This document shows positions 44,088 through 57,101 of a DNA stretch of 64,000 nucleotides, one piece after another. The stretch's first letter is position 1. The number at the start of each line of letters is the position of its first letter. The translations under genes and the position numbers were made by a program. Source of the stretch: Wolfiporia cocos. Its lineage: Eukaryota > Basidiomycota > Agaricomycetes > Polyporales > Phaeolaceae. The stretch lies in the NCBI GenBank assembly GCA_029448655.1, contig JACCLO010000001.1, forward strand, positions 4,402,001-4,466,000, read 5' to 3'. The notes under the pieces were generated by a model that was not told the origin of the DNA, did no database searches, and saw nothing but the letters and a program-made list of their open reading frames with translations.

Positions 44088-46700
44088 TTACACCTCCTGT
44101 TCGTAAGCGTCCCATTCGGCGTACTCTTCTCCTTTGTCGCTCCCTTCCTCGTATATGTCATCCTCCCCAGCAGCATCTTCATCGCCTTCCCCATGCTCGT
44201 CCTCATTGTCCTCCTGGGCGCCCGCAGCGATCTGCGGGGTGTTGCTGGCTGATCGCGAGCGGAGCGGTGGCGCCATCCCGACGCCCCCGCCGCCCTCCTC
44301 GACTACAACCATACCTTCTCCGTCACTCTTTTCATCCATGTAATACAGTCCTTCGTCGTCCTTGTCGTCGAGGTTCGACAACCCGGGAAACGAGGTTGCT
44401 GGGACATCGTTCGTGAAAAGGCTCTCGAGCGCGTCGTAGTTAATTCGTTTGCTGTATTTCGGATTCTTTTTGACCAAGTTTCGTACAGATTCTGCAGCGG
44501 TGCTCCCAGATGCCGTCGAAGCATCGCGTGGTTTGTTATTGGTCTTTCGACGCTGTCCGAGAAAGCCGGTAAGTAAAAGAACAGAAGGACGGTGAAATGC
44601 ACCCGAAAAGTGTTTGCCACCAGCGAGGAACGAACCTTGCGACTCTTTTTCTCCCTTTCGTCTTCCTGTTGCTGCTCGCTCTTAGCTGCCGAATACCATT
44701 CAGCAACCGCATGCATAGAATTTCGTGCCTATAAAGACCAATATAACACCCACCTGCAAGTGCCTCCAAGTAGTCCCTGTTCAACTCAACCCAAACTCGT
44801 TCCTTGATCCTGACCTCCTCCTCAGTGAGGATGAATTGATCAAGTTCTGCTTCGTCAAGGTCCTTGAGTTCGTCGTCACCAGCGAACTGCGCCTGCCGTC
44901 GTTTTTCAGCCTCGTCAAGCACAGAACTCAGCACCATCCCCTGTGGGTTCGCGAGGAACTCTGAGACCTCTTCGCTAACCGCAGCATCGACCGTCTCTTC
45001 GAGCGGCGAAGGCGGACGAGGAGGCATCGACAGCGCCTTGTCCGGGGGCAAGCTCGTGACGAGCGTCCTGGACGAGGAGGCCGTCTGCTGCGTGTCGGTC
45101 TGGAACAGACTCAGGTCGATGTTGTCGTCGGCTGGGTCGTCTTCCGGCAGGAAAAGCGGCTGCTGTGTGGTGCCGGCCAAGATGCCTTGATTGAACAGAG
45201 ACGGGTCGATTGGCGGCAATGTCGCCTGCGTCTGCTCCGCGTCCTGCGCCTCCTCCTCGCCCTCCTCGTCCACACGCTTCCTCTTGCGTCTCTTCCCCTT
45301 CTCCTTCTCCTTGCCCTTGCCCTTGCCCTTGCCCTTATCCGTTGCCTGTCCCCCGCTCTCCCTCTCCTCCCTCTCCCGCTCCTCCCTCTCGCGTCCCTTC
45401 GTATACGCAGGCGGGTCCATCTCCTCCTCGAGCCACACGCTGCGGAAGTCCGCGAGGGTGAGCGCGCCGCTGGGCGTGCGGCGGAACTCCTCGAGGCGCT
45501 TCTTGAGCGTCGTGTCCGCGATCTTGACGACCTGCACGATCTCCGCAATGCTCCGCCGGAAATTGTTCATCCGCGCCGCGAGCAGCAGGCCCGCGCCGCA
45601 GATGCCCGCGGGCCGCCGCCCGCGCGTCATCCAGTCGCGGTCGAAGCGCTGCACGAGCCGCACCGCGTCCATCGCGACCTGGTGCGTCTCGTCGCCGAAC
45701 TCGAGCAGCGCGGCGAAGCGCGAGATGTAGTGCGACGGGTCGACGAGCGGCAGGCGCAGGTTGAGCGTCTGCACGAGCTGCAGGTACGTATGCCCAAGCT
45801 CGAACACGTTCACCTGTGCGAACGCAGTGGTGGTGTGAGGTCACTGAGCCAGCGCAGGCGTGCACGCTGAGGCAGAAATGAACACACACCTGAAGCAAGT
45901 CTGAAAAATCGATGAGCATGTAGTTTCTCGTCTCCTTCTGCCTGCACGCAACGTAGAGACACACGGCGATGACGTTCAAGTGCTTCCGGCCCTTGGTGAA
46001 CTTGTGCTCAACCGCGAGTGTGTACAGCCGTGTCGCAGCAAGCTGCACGACCTCCGACAGCCGCAACACATTGGCAACCTGTTGGATCTTGCTGCTGGCT
46101 GCATGCCGGTCAGACAAAGCAATCCACAAAACCACTGCGTCTGACTTGCCTTTGGCAATGGTCTGTTCGCGGCTCTCGCTATTTCCCCTGTTCCCGAATG
46201 GCCCTCCCATCCGTGCGCGAGCTGCATCACGAAGTCAGCTGAGCGGAGGGTACAACGATAATCGAATAACAGCACGCACTAGCTCCCTGCCCGACGAAGC
46301 TCCCTTGCACCATCGCCGCGCCCGTGCTGGTCTCGCCGAACACAACCTACAAGGGATGAAGTGAGTGACGGCGCGCATATAGCGATCTGTGCGCCTCCAC
46401 AAGCAGCCGCGAACATGGACGAATGGATGTACACACCTCGCTGACGATAGTGTTCTCCTCCACGACCGTCCCGCACTGCACGCAGAACCCATTGCCGGCT
46501 GCGGCGTCATACTCGATGACGGTCCCACCACAGTCTGTGCACGCCGTCTTTCGGTTGACGGCGTCGATTCATAGGCCACGGCGTGTGTTCCCATAGGCGC
46601 GTCAAAGCAGTAGCAAGTGACGGACACGAACAGAGCAGACGATCCAAGGGAAGCATCAATACACAGTACGCACGAATCGTCGGGTGTATGCACGCACCAT
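44088..46700 (-). CDS. BRF1: TFIIIB subunit BRF1 (RNA polymerase III initiation factor)
   Basis: BRF1 joins TBP and Bdp1 to recruit RNA polymerase III to tRNA and 5S genes. The zinc ribbon reads [20 protein letters not shown] then [17 protein letters not shown], giving the paired CxxC motifs. Next come the first cyclin fold ([60 protein letters not shown]) and the second ([60 protein letters not shown]). The C-terminal BRF1 homology block has [20 protein letters not shown] and [18 protein letters not shown], ending in an acidic tail with TAA at 44090-44088. A lysine/glutamate-rich linker ([20 protein letters not shown]) precedes it. The first exon appears to be ATG alone (46700-46698), followed by an intron of about 150 nt that joins at 46547. 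That start is the least certain part. Confidence 0.9.
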
Positions 46701-48552
46701 ATCGTCCAGCTAAAGGAGGCACGCTTCCGCAACCGTCCACAAGCAGCCCTATCAGAGCGAAAATGTCCCTATGCACAACATATCGGCGCGGGCCGCGATT
46801 TATGACCACGGCGCGCAAAGGTTACGTACCTCGGCTCGCCAACTCAGATAAAGTACCTCTGGGGGACGTATCCTCCGCTCTTGTCCCAAGCCCCGGTCCC
46901 ACGTCCGCGAAGCCTCGCCGCAAAGCCCGATGTCCGCAGAGTGCAGGATCGATCTCTCTCCGCACACACCTGATAGATGCAGCCGCAGCAGTCCTGCAAA
47001 GAGGCAAAAGTCGAGAGACGACCGGAACGATACGAGCGCCCAGTCCGCCCGCAGATCCCATCGGAGGCGAGCGTGACATAGCCTCACATTGTGACCGATC
47101 GCGATGGGGCGCGTCGGAGCGCGTCAGTCACTTTCTGTCACGCCCGACGCGTGTTCGCAGACGCCCATAACGCACTGCACATAGACGCCCATATATGTTG
47201 TGCGCCCTGTACCCTGGATTAACAGGAATGCGTGCGGCAGCACTCTACTTCTGCTTGATGCGTTCGGTGCCGAGATAATTGGTGTATCCTTGCCTCGAAT
47301 TGCTGCCGGCTTACAAGGCATAACTCAGAATCGCAACACACGCCGATCGATGCAAGCGATGCGCCCCTGGGCGTAGTATATTCATCCGTTCCGAGTCCGC
47401 GCGTAGATAAATAACACAAGAAGAGATGGTGGAAAGACCAGGATAACCGTAGGATACCAGGATAGACAGTGGATAGTGGGTAGTGGACAAAAACAGGAAC
47501 AATGGACAGCGAATAACGGGAAACGGCAACGATATACAGCGAATAATGAACAGGAAAGCAACTAGACAAGTACCAGATGTCACCGCACAACATACGCGAC
47601 ACGCGCAGCGAAGGCAAAGGTGGCTGAACAGCAAAAAGATTATATATAAATGACGAATGGTGGAATCCAAGACCGACCGTCGACCCGAGCGAACTAAGAT
47701 GGGATGTGGATGCGTGTGAATGTGGATAATGGATGTGGTTGGATGCAACGTGGATAGCTGGGAGGAGGGGGCTAGACGGAATGCAGGGATGACGTGTGGC
47801 GGATACGGGTACGGGTGCTGGACGATGCGGCGGCGTTTCGAGATGAATTAGGATATCGTACTATATGCGACAGGAAATGTGCTGCGACAGATGCGTGTGG
47901 CGGGCGTGATGTCGTCGGGCGACCGGGCGTGCCGGCGGAGGGCGGTGCATGTCTTAAGGTAGGAGCCGCGGCGCGCTGATGACTGCAGCTGACTAGTCGC
48001 CGGCCTGGCGCGCGCCAGTGGGCGCCGCGTCGCACGGAGAATGCAGCACTGCTCCGCACTGCCGGGTCGTCAAGCTTCGAGCGTCGCAGGAGACGAGCGC
48101 CCACGACCGGCCGTGCGGGATGCGACGCGATGTGCGGGATGCGATGCGATGTGCGCGATGGCGCGAGGGAGGTGGATGATGGGGGAGCGGGGACAGCACG
48201 CCGACGAGGCGGACACAGCAGCAGAGGCACGTGCGGTTCGGCGGTGATCCAGGTCCAAAATCCGAGTCCAGATAGTGTTACAGAATATTGTACAAGCGCC
48301 AGCGGCGCAGGGCGTGCGTGAGTGCGTGAGTGCGGAGACAGTCATGCGAGATCGATGCCTGCGTGCGGGCGCAGCGGGCCTGTCCACTGCTCCGCGCAGG
48401 CCATCGGGGGCAGCACCGGGTGAGTCTAAGTGGGTGCCCGCGCGCAGACAAGCACCCTGCCCACGGCCGCCCCGCGCGCGCCAAGCCGCTCCAATCTACC
48501 AGATCCATAGACGACGGGCTCAAACAGACCGAGTTCAGTCGCGCTCAGCGGG
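46701..48552. other. Region between BRF1 and the conserved unknown
   Basis: About 1.85 kb. A 195-codon plus-strand ORF (46583-47170) has no protein-like content. Purine-rich, partly repetitive sequence (GTGGATA, ACAGCGAATAA variants) runs from 47440 to 47760. Probably BRF1 promoter plus 3' UTR of the gene at 48553. Confidence 0.4.
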
Positions 48553-50220
48553 CTACCGCTGCTCGGGCGTCGGCGCCATCGCCTGGCTCTGCATGCCCCC
48601 GTCCTCGCCCGGAGGACGTGGGATGGCCCCTGCGGAGCCGCGGTAGCCATAGCGTCCGCCATACTCCATGATCATCGCCTTTCCGAGGAGACACACCCAG
48701 CCGAGGCCCTCGCCGGTGACGGCCTGGCCGGGCCAGAACAGCTCGTCCTCGGCGTCGCCGAACTCTGGCTCCTGCTCGTCCGCCGCGCTGAGGCTCGAGC
48801 CCACCATGCGCGCGAACGTGCGCGGGAAGTGCTTCGCGACCACGCTCAGCGTGATCAGCTTCTGCGCCTGCTCCATGCTGTGCGCCGCGAGGAGCAGCCC
48901 TGCGCTCTGCGACCGGCGCTGGCCGATCACCGACGCGCCCACAGGGATCGTGATCGTGTCGGGCATCTCAGGCACGCGCTCAGGCTGCGTGGGTAGTGCG
49001 GGGACGGCTGGCAGGGGCGCCGAGGACGATGACGTGCTGGAAGCGTTGGGCGTGCCCTGTGCGCTGGGAGGGGTCGAACTCGCGCTCGGCGCGGGGGAGG
49101 GGAGCATGGTAGGCTGCGCCGCCTTTGCCGCCGCAGCGTGCGCCTTGGCAGCCACATCCGCCTCATAGCGGACGCGCAACCGCTGCAGGAGACGCTCGTT
49201 TTCATCGTTGATCTTGTGTGCAGAGTAGCGCAGCTTGCGCATATGAATGAAGCCCTCGATCATGAAGCTGGGGGAGCAGATGAGTATCACACGCGCAGGG
49301 CCATCGGTCATACGTACATCAGGCCGAGGAAGGCGCGGTCAGGCTGGTCGGTGTCCTCGCCACGCCAGACGTCCCTGCACGTGTGGAGAAACGCCATCAT
49401 GCTGTTCCAGTTCTCACGAGAGCAGGAATTCTGCGCCCGGTCCTTGGCCCACATCGCGTACGTGAAGCAGACCAGCGCGTCGAGGTGCTCGAGGCGCGCG
49501 ATGAGGTGCCCATACTTGTGGTACGGCGACCCAGACGGCGGTGGGTTCGCGAGGGGATGGTACTTCGGATGGCTGGTCGAGAACGTGGACGCGAGGCGGG
49601 CCGAGGCGGAGTACTTGAGATTGCGGCCCTGGTCATGGTACACCTGGAAGAGCTTCTCGAAGTGTGCCGTCTGGAGGGACGCCCCGCGGCGGGGGCGGCG
49701 GACGGGGACGCTGGACGATGCGGCGAAGGGCAGGCGCAGCGAGACGTCTTCGCGGACCTCGCCGTCCTCGGTGGGCTCAGCGCGGAGGGCGTACGCGGGC
49801 GCGGGCGCGGGGGCCCGGGCCTGTGGGAGCGCAGGCACGGGGGTGGCCCGGCTAGGCGGGTCGGGTGCGGCGGTGGTGCGGGGCTTCTTGTTGTGCACGG
49901 GCTCAGGCTCGGGCTCATGCTTGCGCTTCACGCCAGACAAGGGCGAGCTGAGGCGCGACAGCGGCGGCGACGGTGGCAGCTCGGGCGGAAGGGGCGTGTC
50001 GAGCGGGCCGAGGATCTGCGGGCGGTGAGCGGAGAGCCAGGGCCCAGCCGCAGGGACGTACCTCGAGGAACTCGAGCAGCTGAGCGCGGGGGTACTTCCT
50101 GGCGGGGACGAGCGGTGAGTACGGGGTGCACGGGGTGGTGGGGACGGGTGCTGACCGTCTCTTGTGCTTGGAGGCGCAGGCAGGGGGGTGGGACGTCGTC
50201 GCCATCGTCAGACGAGACAT
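48553..50220 (-). CDS. Conserved basidiomycete protein of unknown function
   Basis: Three exons encode about 510 residues with no domain I can name. A disordered N-terminus with SKHKRRSAPVPTTPCTPYSP leads to ARKYPRAQLLEFLE|ILGPLD, a basic SGVKRKHEPEPEPVHNKKPR (nuclear signal) and a Pro/Ala-rich stretch. The conserved core reads QTAHFEKLFQVYHDQGRNLK, FSTSHPKYHPLANPPPSGSP, YHKYGHLIARLEHLDALVCF and AFLGLI|FMIEGFIHMRKLRY, followed by ENERLLQRLRVRYEADVA. Its helical pattern and YHKYG, LEHLDALVCFTYAMWAKD and LIxMIExFI motifs recur in Agaricomycete gene models I know only as hypotheticals. Both introns (after FLE and within GLI) keep phase. The basic motif suggests a nuclear protein, perhaps in transcription; that is inference. 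Start chosen at MSRLTMATTSHPP; an ATG 39 nt further upstream is possible. Confidence 0.75.
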
Positions 50221-53200
50221 GGTCGGGCGGATGGTGGTGGTGGAAGGAAAGAAAGCCAAGGCGGTTGAGACCGCAACAATGGCGTGAAGGTCGGCGGAGG
50301 GTCAACTTGCTCTGTCTGCAGCTGGTGGCAGCCGGCGCCTGTGGGCCCAGTTGCTCGGGTCGCCGTCGCTATCGCCTCGCGAGTGACAATACAACCGTCT
50401 TATTACGCTGCACCGCCCTCTCTCTCGCTTACTCTCGTCTCTTTGGCCCGCTCGACTCTGCGCTGCGCTGCCCCGCTCGCATGCGCGGGGTGGAGGGCAC
50501 ACAGAGGGATCGGTGAGGCCGGATCGATGGGGCACGACCGATTTCCGGATGTCTCTCCGAATTGGCAAGTGCTGGATCCCTTGAATGCGCGCTCCCATTG
50601 CGTGGTGGCAGGCCCCCGGCAACTACGCCAAGGGGTCATGGCCATCTGAATGCAGCCTCGGTCTCAGCCAGATGTTCTCTCATGGATTCAGAAGTCGTCA
50701 TGTGCTCTGTCGTTTTCCACCCAAATTGGGGGCAAAAGCCGTGGGCATGCACATGTTCCATTCGCAGGCATCATTCATCATTTCTGCTGCATTCCCCCGC
50801 CGCGCGCGCTGACGTCGCCGCATTCGACTGCGCCACAGCAGCGGGGGCCCTGCGCAGTGTGTGCGCCGACAGCGCAGCAGCGCGCGGCGCGGGACGCAGC
50901 GGCAGCGGCACGCGCGACTAGTGCTCCCGCACCCGGCCAATATGCACACCGTCTGATTGGCCGCGGCACGGCCTGCACCGTGCTCTATCGCCCACGCCTG
51001 CGCCCGTGCGCCGTCCATTCCACGCCAATCCCCGTGCGTCCATTGCGGGGGCGCACGGAAGCACCCACACGATGCACGTTACGGGAGCATCTGATCAGCC
51101 TCTCCCCCACCGCACGCCGATCGGTGTCGCTCGGTGCTCGACACGCCCCGACTCGCGACGGTGTCCCAGTCGGGTCCTCCACCGCTCCACGACCTAGGCT
51201 GCACCGCACCGCCCGCTGCCACAGCACCGCGCGGCGGACCTCTGAAAATACAACGCCTCACGCGCCCGCCGAGACCGAACCAGGGGCGCCCTGGCTCATG
51301 AGGATGATCTCACCGATCGGTTCCTCGCCTTACTGGCTCCGCGGCCCCCTCCCGAGTCTTCCCTTGTACATGTACAGTTTATGCCCCAAATCGCTCTCGC
51401 GGGACTGCACAATCGCATGCACGGATGATTCAGGCGTACGATGCGCGCTTGTTGTAAAGACCGACAGGCCGTGCACGCAGCTGCATCGGCATTGATGTTG
51501 ATGGCGCTTGCATTACTCGATATTGTAACATACCCAGCGCTCGCCTTCTCCCGGTCACTTGGGGATGCACCCGGGATCTTAGCGAGGGCTCGAGTCTCAC
51601 ATCGCCGTCGCCGCGTATGTGTATTCCGTCGTCGCCCTTGTGCATGCGCATGTGTACATAATGAAGTGCGAGCGACGCTCTAGATACGTTCTCATTCGGA
51701 CTCCGGACACACAGATATCCACCGGGATTCCGCGTCGCCTCGGACACACGCGCGCGATGCGGTGCGTGTACCGTTTGCCCCTTCTGGGCAACAGCCCGTG
51801 CGCGAATTGAATATCAAACGTGAGCACAATATCAGAATGTACAAACGTGCGCGCACACGGACTCACGGTGGCCATGGGAAGCGCCTCGCACAATGCATCA
51901 TGTGCACATTCAATAGTAGTATCCTCGCCGCGGCGCAGCACAGCGGGGGCAGCAAAGACGCCACGGATCCCCCGCCCTCGCGCTCCGTGTCGAAGCCCTG
52001 GCTTGTGCCAAGCGCGTCTGTGAAATCCCAGCACGAGCGTCCACCCGCATCACACATTACACATCCCCCTTGGCCCATCACGTCGGTGTAATACCGATCA
52101 GGCTTCGTCATCAATGCTGGAGGCTCGCCCCGCCCAATGCACGCGCGCCCATTTGCACAACGTTCGTGTCCGACATCCAGCGGCGACCGTGACCATAGCC
52201 ATGGCCATGGGGCGCCGCGGCGCGCCTATTAGATACGAGACTTCGAACTGGGCATCGAGACACGCCATCGACCCAGCTGTCAGCGCGCCGCGCCCATTGG
52301 CGCGGCACCGGCCACATGCGAAAATGCCTCGCATGTACGTAAATATGCAGTCGTCGAAGCCGGCGTGCGTGGGGCGTCGACGCCTTCGCGTTCTGCGCGG
52401 GGTGCAGCGGGCCGGGTGAACGCCGTCGCGCATATACGACGCGCGAATGTGTGTAGTGTAGAGTACGAGTGTAGACATGCGAGGAATAGTGGCGCGCCAC
52501 ACTGATCACTGATATCCGACAGCTTGCGGCGTGGATGCAAATCCCGCAGCCCTGGGTCAATCATAATTAGCTTTGCGTGGCATCGACTGGGCGGCCCCGC
52601 TATCCCCAGATATCCCGCTCGCTCGACCCAGCGCCCGATACGCGCGTGCGTCCGATACGACTGCCAAATCCCAAACTCAGGCCTGGACACGCCGCCGACG
52701 CCGAGCGAGGCGCGCCGCTATCTCATCTTATCAGCGCGCCTGCCAGGGCCGCCGCGGCCGGTGGCATCGCGAAGCAGCCTGCCCGCGCGAAATCGAAATC
52801 GGCGCCACGGAATTCGTCGACGGCGCCTCGACAGCGCGGCTTCCGCGCCGATGGCCATCGGTTCTGAGATGCAGATAACGCTTCTGACGGGTTCCCCGCG
52901 ATGTGCGCGCGTCGTGGAGGCGCGATGCGGGGAACGCGCGATCGGGTGCCCGGGGGATGCTATAGCGTCATGCCGTGTCCCGTGCGCGCACGGACGGCCG
53001 CACGCAACGTACTCACACTCGCATTCGCACTCGCACCGGGGTGCGCGCCGGCGACCGAGCTCAGCACGGGAATCGAAGGCACTCGAAGGCACTCGCACCC
53101 GCACACGCGCAAACCGTCCGTCTCTCCCGTCGACGATCAATCGATCATGTGCCGCGCGGAGCATACAGTCGCTGCCAGATGCCAGACGCGATGGCACGCC

Positions 53201-55480
53201 ACGCTGCGGTCCTGGGGTGTGGCGAGCGTGCGTGCATTTCACGTACTTCGGGTGCCCATCGTGCCACTGCAGCGGGCCAGCAGGCGCCGGGCGGTTTTGT
53301 GTGCGGTGCGGCACGTGTCTCGATGGGTTGATTATCGTATATCGTAGTGGACGCGTGCGTGCGCGGATGTGTGGATGTATGCGTGGTCCGATCGTGGCAC
53401 GTAGTTGAATGCGTGTGTGCGGTGAGCTTGCAAGCGGCACGCGCGCCGATGCGCTGTGGTTCTGATGAGCGGCGTCAGCGCATGTCGACGCGTCAAGGCT
53501 CAATTATGTAGATTTGCCGTAGCAGAGATGCCTGCAAATTGAGCGGTAAGCGAACAGAGCAAATGTGAGATTGTTGGACAACCGGCGGGACGGCAGCGGA
53601 AACATCAGCACAAAGGAAGGTGGACAGTTCCGGTCATGCTGTGTACTTATACATCCACACACGCATACATACATACCGACACACACTCCCGGACGAACCG
53701 ATCACACCGGCTACGCGCAACGATGGGCATGCGCGCGCGAGGCGGGAACGAAGTGCTGAGCACATCTCCAGCTCAGCGGGCCCCAGCGGCGAGTCTCGGA
53801 AGTTGAGCTTACCGTTGGAATCGCGCACCATCTCAAGCGAAAGCCCGCCGAGTCCGCGAGCGCGCGGCGGCCCGCATCCTGGGGTCGGTCTTCCCGCATC
53901 CCTATGAGCTGGTGCAGAAAAGCCTCTTGCGGACCGGTGATAGTGCACTGTCCATCCCATCGTCGTGCGGAAGAGTGTGGCATCGCAACATGTACACCTC
54001 CTGTAAGACGGCAACACACCTCGGACTCGCGTTTGCTGTTAGAACGTCGACGCACGCAAGCCGGCCCACACCTGTGGCGCCCTGCGGTCCGTCACTTGCA
54101 ACAAGCCTTCACGTACGCTTCATTTCGCGGATCTGCAAAAACTCACCAGGAAGATCAGCACCACCATGATCGGCAGCAACAATTCACGACCATCATCATG
54201 TGCATGCGAGTGGCCCAAACATCCGCTGCATGCCACTGCATCGTGCCAGACACCCTCGCATCCCCGCACGGGCGCCAGAAGACGGGACCCGCGGCAACGA
54301 CGGTGCTTGCGGTTCGCGCACACGCAGATCAGCACACCTCCGCACACCCACATTAAGTCCGCTCTGTGGCTCGGTCCCACACGCCCACGCGCTCGCTGCG
54401 TCCTCGGGCGCGTCGCTCGTCGCATCTCGCCGCCACACGCACAACTCCGCACGCACCGACGTGCATGCCAGCGCCATGCCCTAGCACACCGCCGCGGCCA
54501 CAAGTCAACGGCACAGTGCGAAACGGCAACGCCACTGACCGGCTTTTCACACCTGATGCATTGATGTACCCGCGTGCGGTGCCGAGTCGGCGCAGCGCAC
54601 ATCCCGACACCGACTCGGGCGAGAGTTCACCGGTACAGCGGTACCTATATCTCTATGCACGCACGCTCGCACGCTCGCGTGTGAGAACGCCCCTCCCCGG
54701 AAAGTCATCGGCGCGCACCGCGCTCGGGAGCGGCCGACCCGTGGGGCCACCCTCGATTGCGTTGATCTCTGGTGCATGGCCGGCGGCGCCCAGGCCGTGC
54801 CTAGTGGACACGGTCCAGATGCACGATTTAACAAGCTCAAGACAGAGGGTGCGAACGGTCAATTGAGAGCTCGGCGATGGTACGCGAGATGAAGAGTAGA
54901 CGTCCTAAATAAGATTGGGGCCGTAGAAAGCGTCGGACTAAGAGCCTGCGCTACCGATGCTTCGACAGATGCTTGCACTAGACTAGTGTTGAAATTAGCG
55001 CAGCGGAGATGCCATGACAAACCCAGATCGAGACCAGCGAGCGAAGGAGCGCGAAGACAAGGTGAATCAATGCTCCGAAAGCACGCCATGTTCCTGTGGC
55101 AGACCCAGCACCCAGAGGAGAAGAACTTCGACGGCTCGGAGCCAGACTCATCTCCGTTCTACGGGAAGCATGGTAAAGACCGGCGGGGGATCTGCAGTAA
55201 TCCCAGGGAAAAGCAACGTCCATAGATAGGCAGGCCAAGAGAATCGACAAGGTCAGGTTCAGAATAACGTGAGTAAATCACCAACCGTGATCTTGCTAGA
55301 TTTGTGGTATGTTCTGACACGCAGAGTGAGTCCTCCAAGTGCCGTCGAGAGCATCGCCATAAGCATTCATATGGGTAACAAGGAGCGTCATGATGAGAAT
55401 AAAGAGAATATGTGATACACCCATACAGCCAGCAACAGCTCTCCGCCGCCCCCCGGAATGCGCTGGAGTGTATGCAACGT
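50221..55480. other. Long GC-rich region without a supported gene
   Basis: About 5.2 kb. ORFs of 100-290 codons occur on both strands and all frames, but they overlap, are dominated by Arg/Ala/Pro/His, and show no conserved motif, so I take them as consequences of the composition. Local simple sequence appears at 53640-53700 (CACA/CATA runs) and short direct repeats at 53078-53100 (GAAGGCACTC). Part must be the promoter of the gene at 50220 and the RPS5 3' UTR. A long non-coding transcript is possible but not shown. Confidence 0.5.
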
Positions 55481-56367
55481 TTACCGGTTGGACTTGGCAA
55501 CACGCTCCAGCTCGTCCTTTTTCTGTAGGTGAATAGCACATGTGAGACTCAAAGCGAAAAACAAGAAGTTGAATGCGCACCTTGATGGCGTACGAGTTCG
55601 ATGAACCCTTCGCCGCGTTGATGAGCTCGTCCGCAAGGCACTCCGCGACGGACTTGACGTTGCGGAACGCGGACTCGCGCGTCTATCACATTCATTACCT
55701 AAGTCAGATACTTCAAGCATCGCGCGAATCACAAAACACTCACGCCGGTCGTCAAAAGAGAGATCGCCTGGTTCACCCGACGCAGAGGCGAGACATCAAC
55801 AGCCTGGCGACGGACGGTACCCTGCGAACCGATACGAGTCGAGTCCTCACGAGGACCAGTGTTGACGATAGCGTCAACCAGAACCTGGATGGGGTTCTGG
55901 TCCGTGAGGAGGTGGATGATCTCGAACGAGTGCGCGACGATGCGGACGGCGAGGAGCTTCTTTCCGTTGTTGCGGCCCTTCATCATCAAGCTAGACGCCC
56001 GAACACGCGCAAACTAAATATGATGCATTGTCGGAGTAACGCGTCGGACGGTGCGCACCTGTCGACCAACCGCTCAACAATCGGCATCTGCGCCTTCTTG
56101 AACTGCTTCTTGGAGTAACGACCCGCAGTGTGGGGGAGGTACACAGCGTGGCGGATCTGAATGTAGTCGGTGAGGGAAATGTCCTTCACCTCGACACTGA
56201 TCCACGAGCAGCAGCAGCACCGCACCAAGCCATAACCGTCAGCTCCGGCCGTCCCGCACACATCCAGAAGCAACGCGCACGCACTCTTGGGTGTCCCACT
56301 TTCCGAAGAGCTTGACCTCCTGGCCAAGCTTCGAAATGTCCTTCGGGAGAGGTTGCACAGGAGACAT
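55481..56367 (-). CDS. RPS5: 40S ribosomal protein uS7 (RPS5)
   Basis: Small-subunit protein uS7, which binds the 3' major domain of 18S rRNA near the E site and contacts mRNA and tRNA. Exon 1 (56367-56285) reads [20 protein letters not shown] then FGKWDTQ, and exon 2 starts at 56196 in phase with [15 protein letters not shown]. The body includes [100 protein letters not shown] and [24 protein letters not shown]. Length is about 200 residues, as in other fungi. Four exons are seen, the last starting after |AAAAAGGACGAG. The stop is TAA at 55483-55481. Confidence 0.96.
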
Positions 56368-57101
56368 TTTAGTCTTGAGGCTTGATGAGATCGCGGGGGA
56401 CCTGGGGACAGCGACAAGGGGCGGTTATGCGACGTGCGCGACGATGGCCAATATCCGCCTCACCGAAGACTTGTTTGAGCTTGTTGTGGCCGCCACTAGC
56501 AAACAAGGTTTCAGGCGCTTCCGGCATGCGCCGATGTTACTATACAGTTTTGTCACGCTGTGACGTATCGCGTCCAGGACTTCCCGATCGCGTCGCAACG
56601 CATCAGGGCCACATGCATAAACTTGGAGTCCTCACACCTGTGAACAATGCACGAACGATGAAATCCCGAGTTATGCATACATGATTTCTTTGAAAGCTGA
56701 CGGATAGCTCCATCATCGCTCTGAAATGGTGCGATCGTCGGTCGGGATCCATTGGGACACATTGCGCGTGGCGAGTACTGATTCATTCATAGCTTGCCAC
56801 TCCAGATTATAGCGGCAAAAGTTCTGGCTGCGTTCTGCTGCGGTCTTACTATGGATTCTATGTCATTCAGTCCAAGGCGAATGCCAATGTGAATGGTACA
56901 GTACAGGAAACGCTCATCTACAGGGCTTGGCTGCGTGGAAATGACATATGCAGTGATAGTGGGGAATTCAGATGTTCGTGCTGCTCATCATGACACAGAA
57001 TGGAAAGACAAACCGAGTCCATTGAAACATACCGAGAAGAAAGAATACGAATGGGCACAACTCCATGCAATCCCTAGCGCACCGTACCAGGCACTGCAGA
57101 T
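56368..57101. other. Intergenic region upstream of RPS5
   Basis: RPS5 promoter and 3' flank of the coiled-coil gene. Short ORFs only. Confidence 0.4.

Noticed and set aside
45187..45870. 227-codon plus-strand ORF, Leu/Arg-rich
   Set aside because: Antisense to the BRF1 linker and cyclin folds; a composition artefact.
49383..50516. 377-codon plus-strand ORF
   Set aside because: Antisense to the conserved unknown at 48553-50220; composition is Arg/Gly-rich and has no motif.
52718..53503. 261-codon minus-strand ORF and an overlapping 294-codon plus-strand ORF (52524-53408)
   Set aside because: Both strands are open because of the GC bias. The encoded sequences are Arg/His/Ala-rich without motifs, and they contradict each other.
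53640..53700. CA/CATA-rich run considered as a telomere-like or CRISPR-like array
   Set aside because: Short, irregular and without spacers or fungal telomere units (TTAGGG); simple sequence only.
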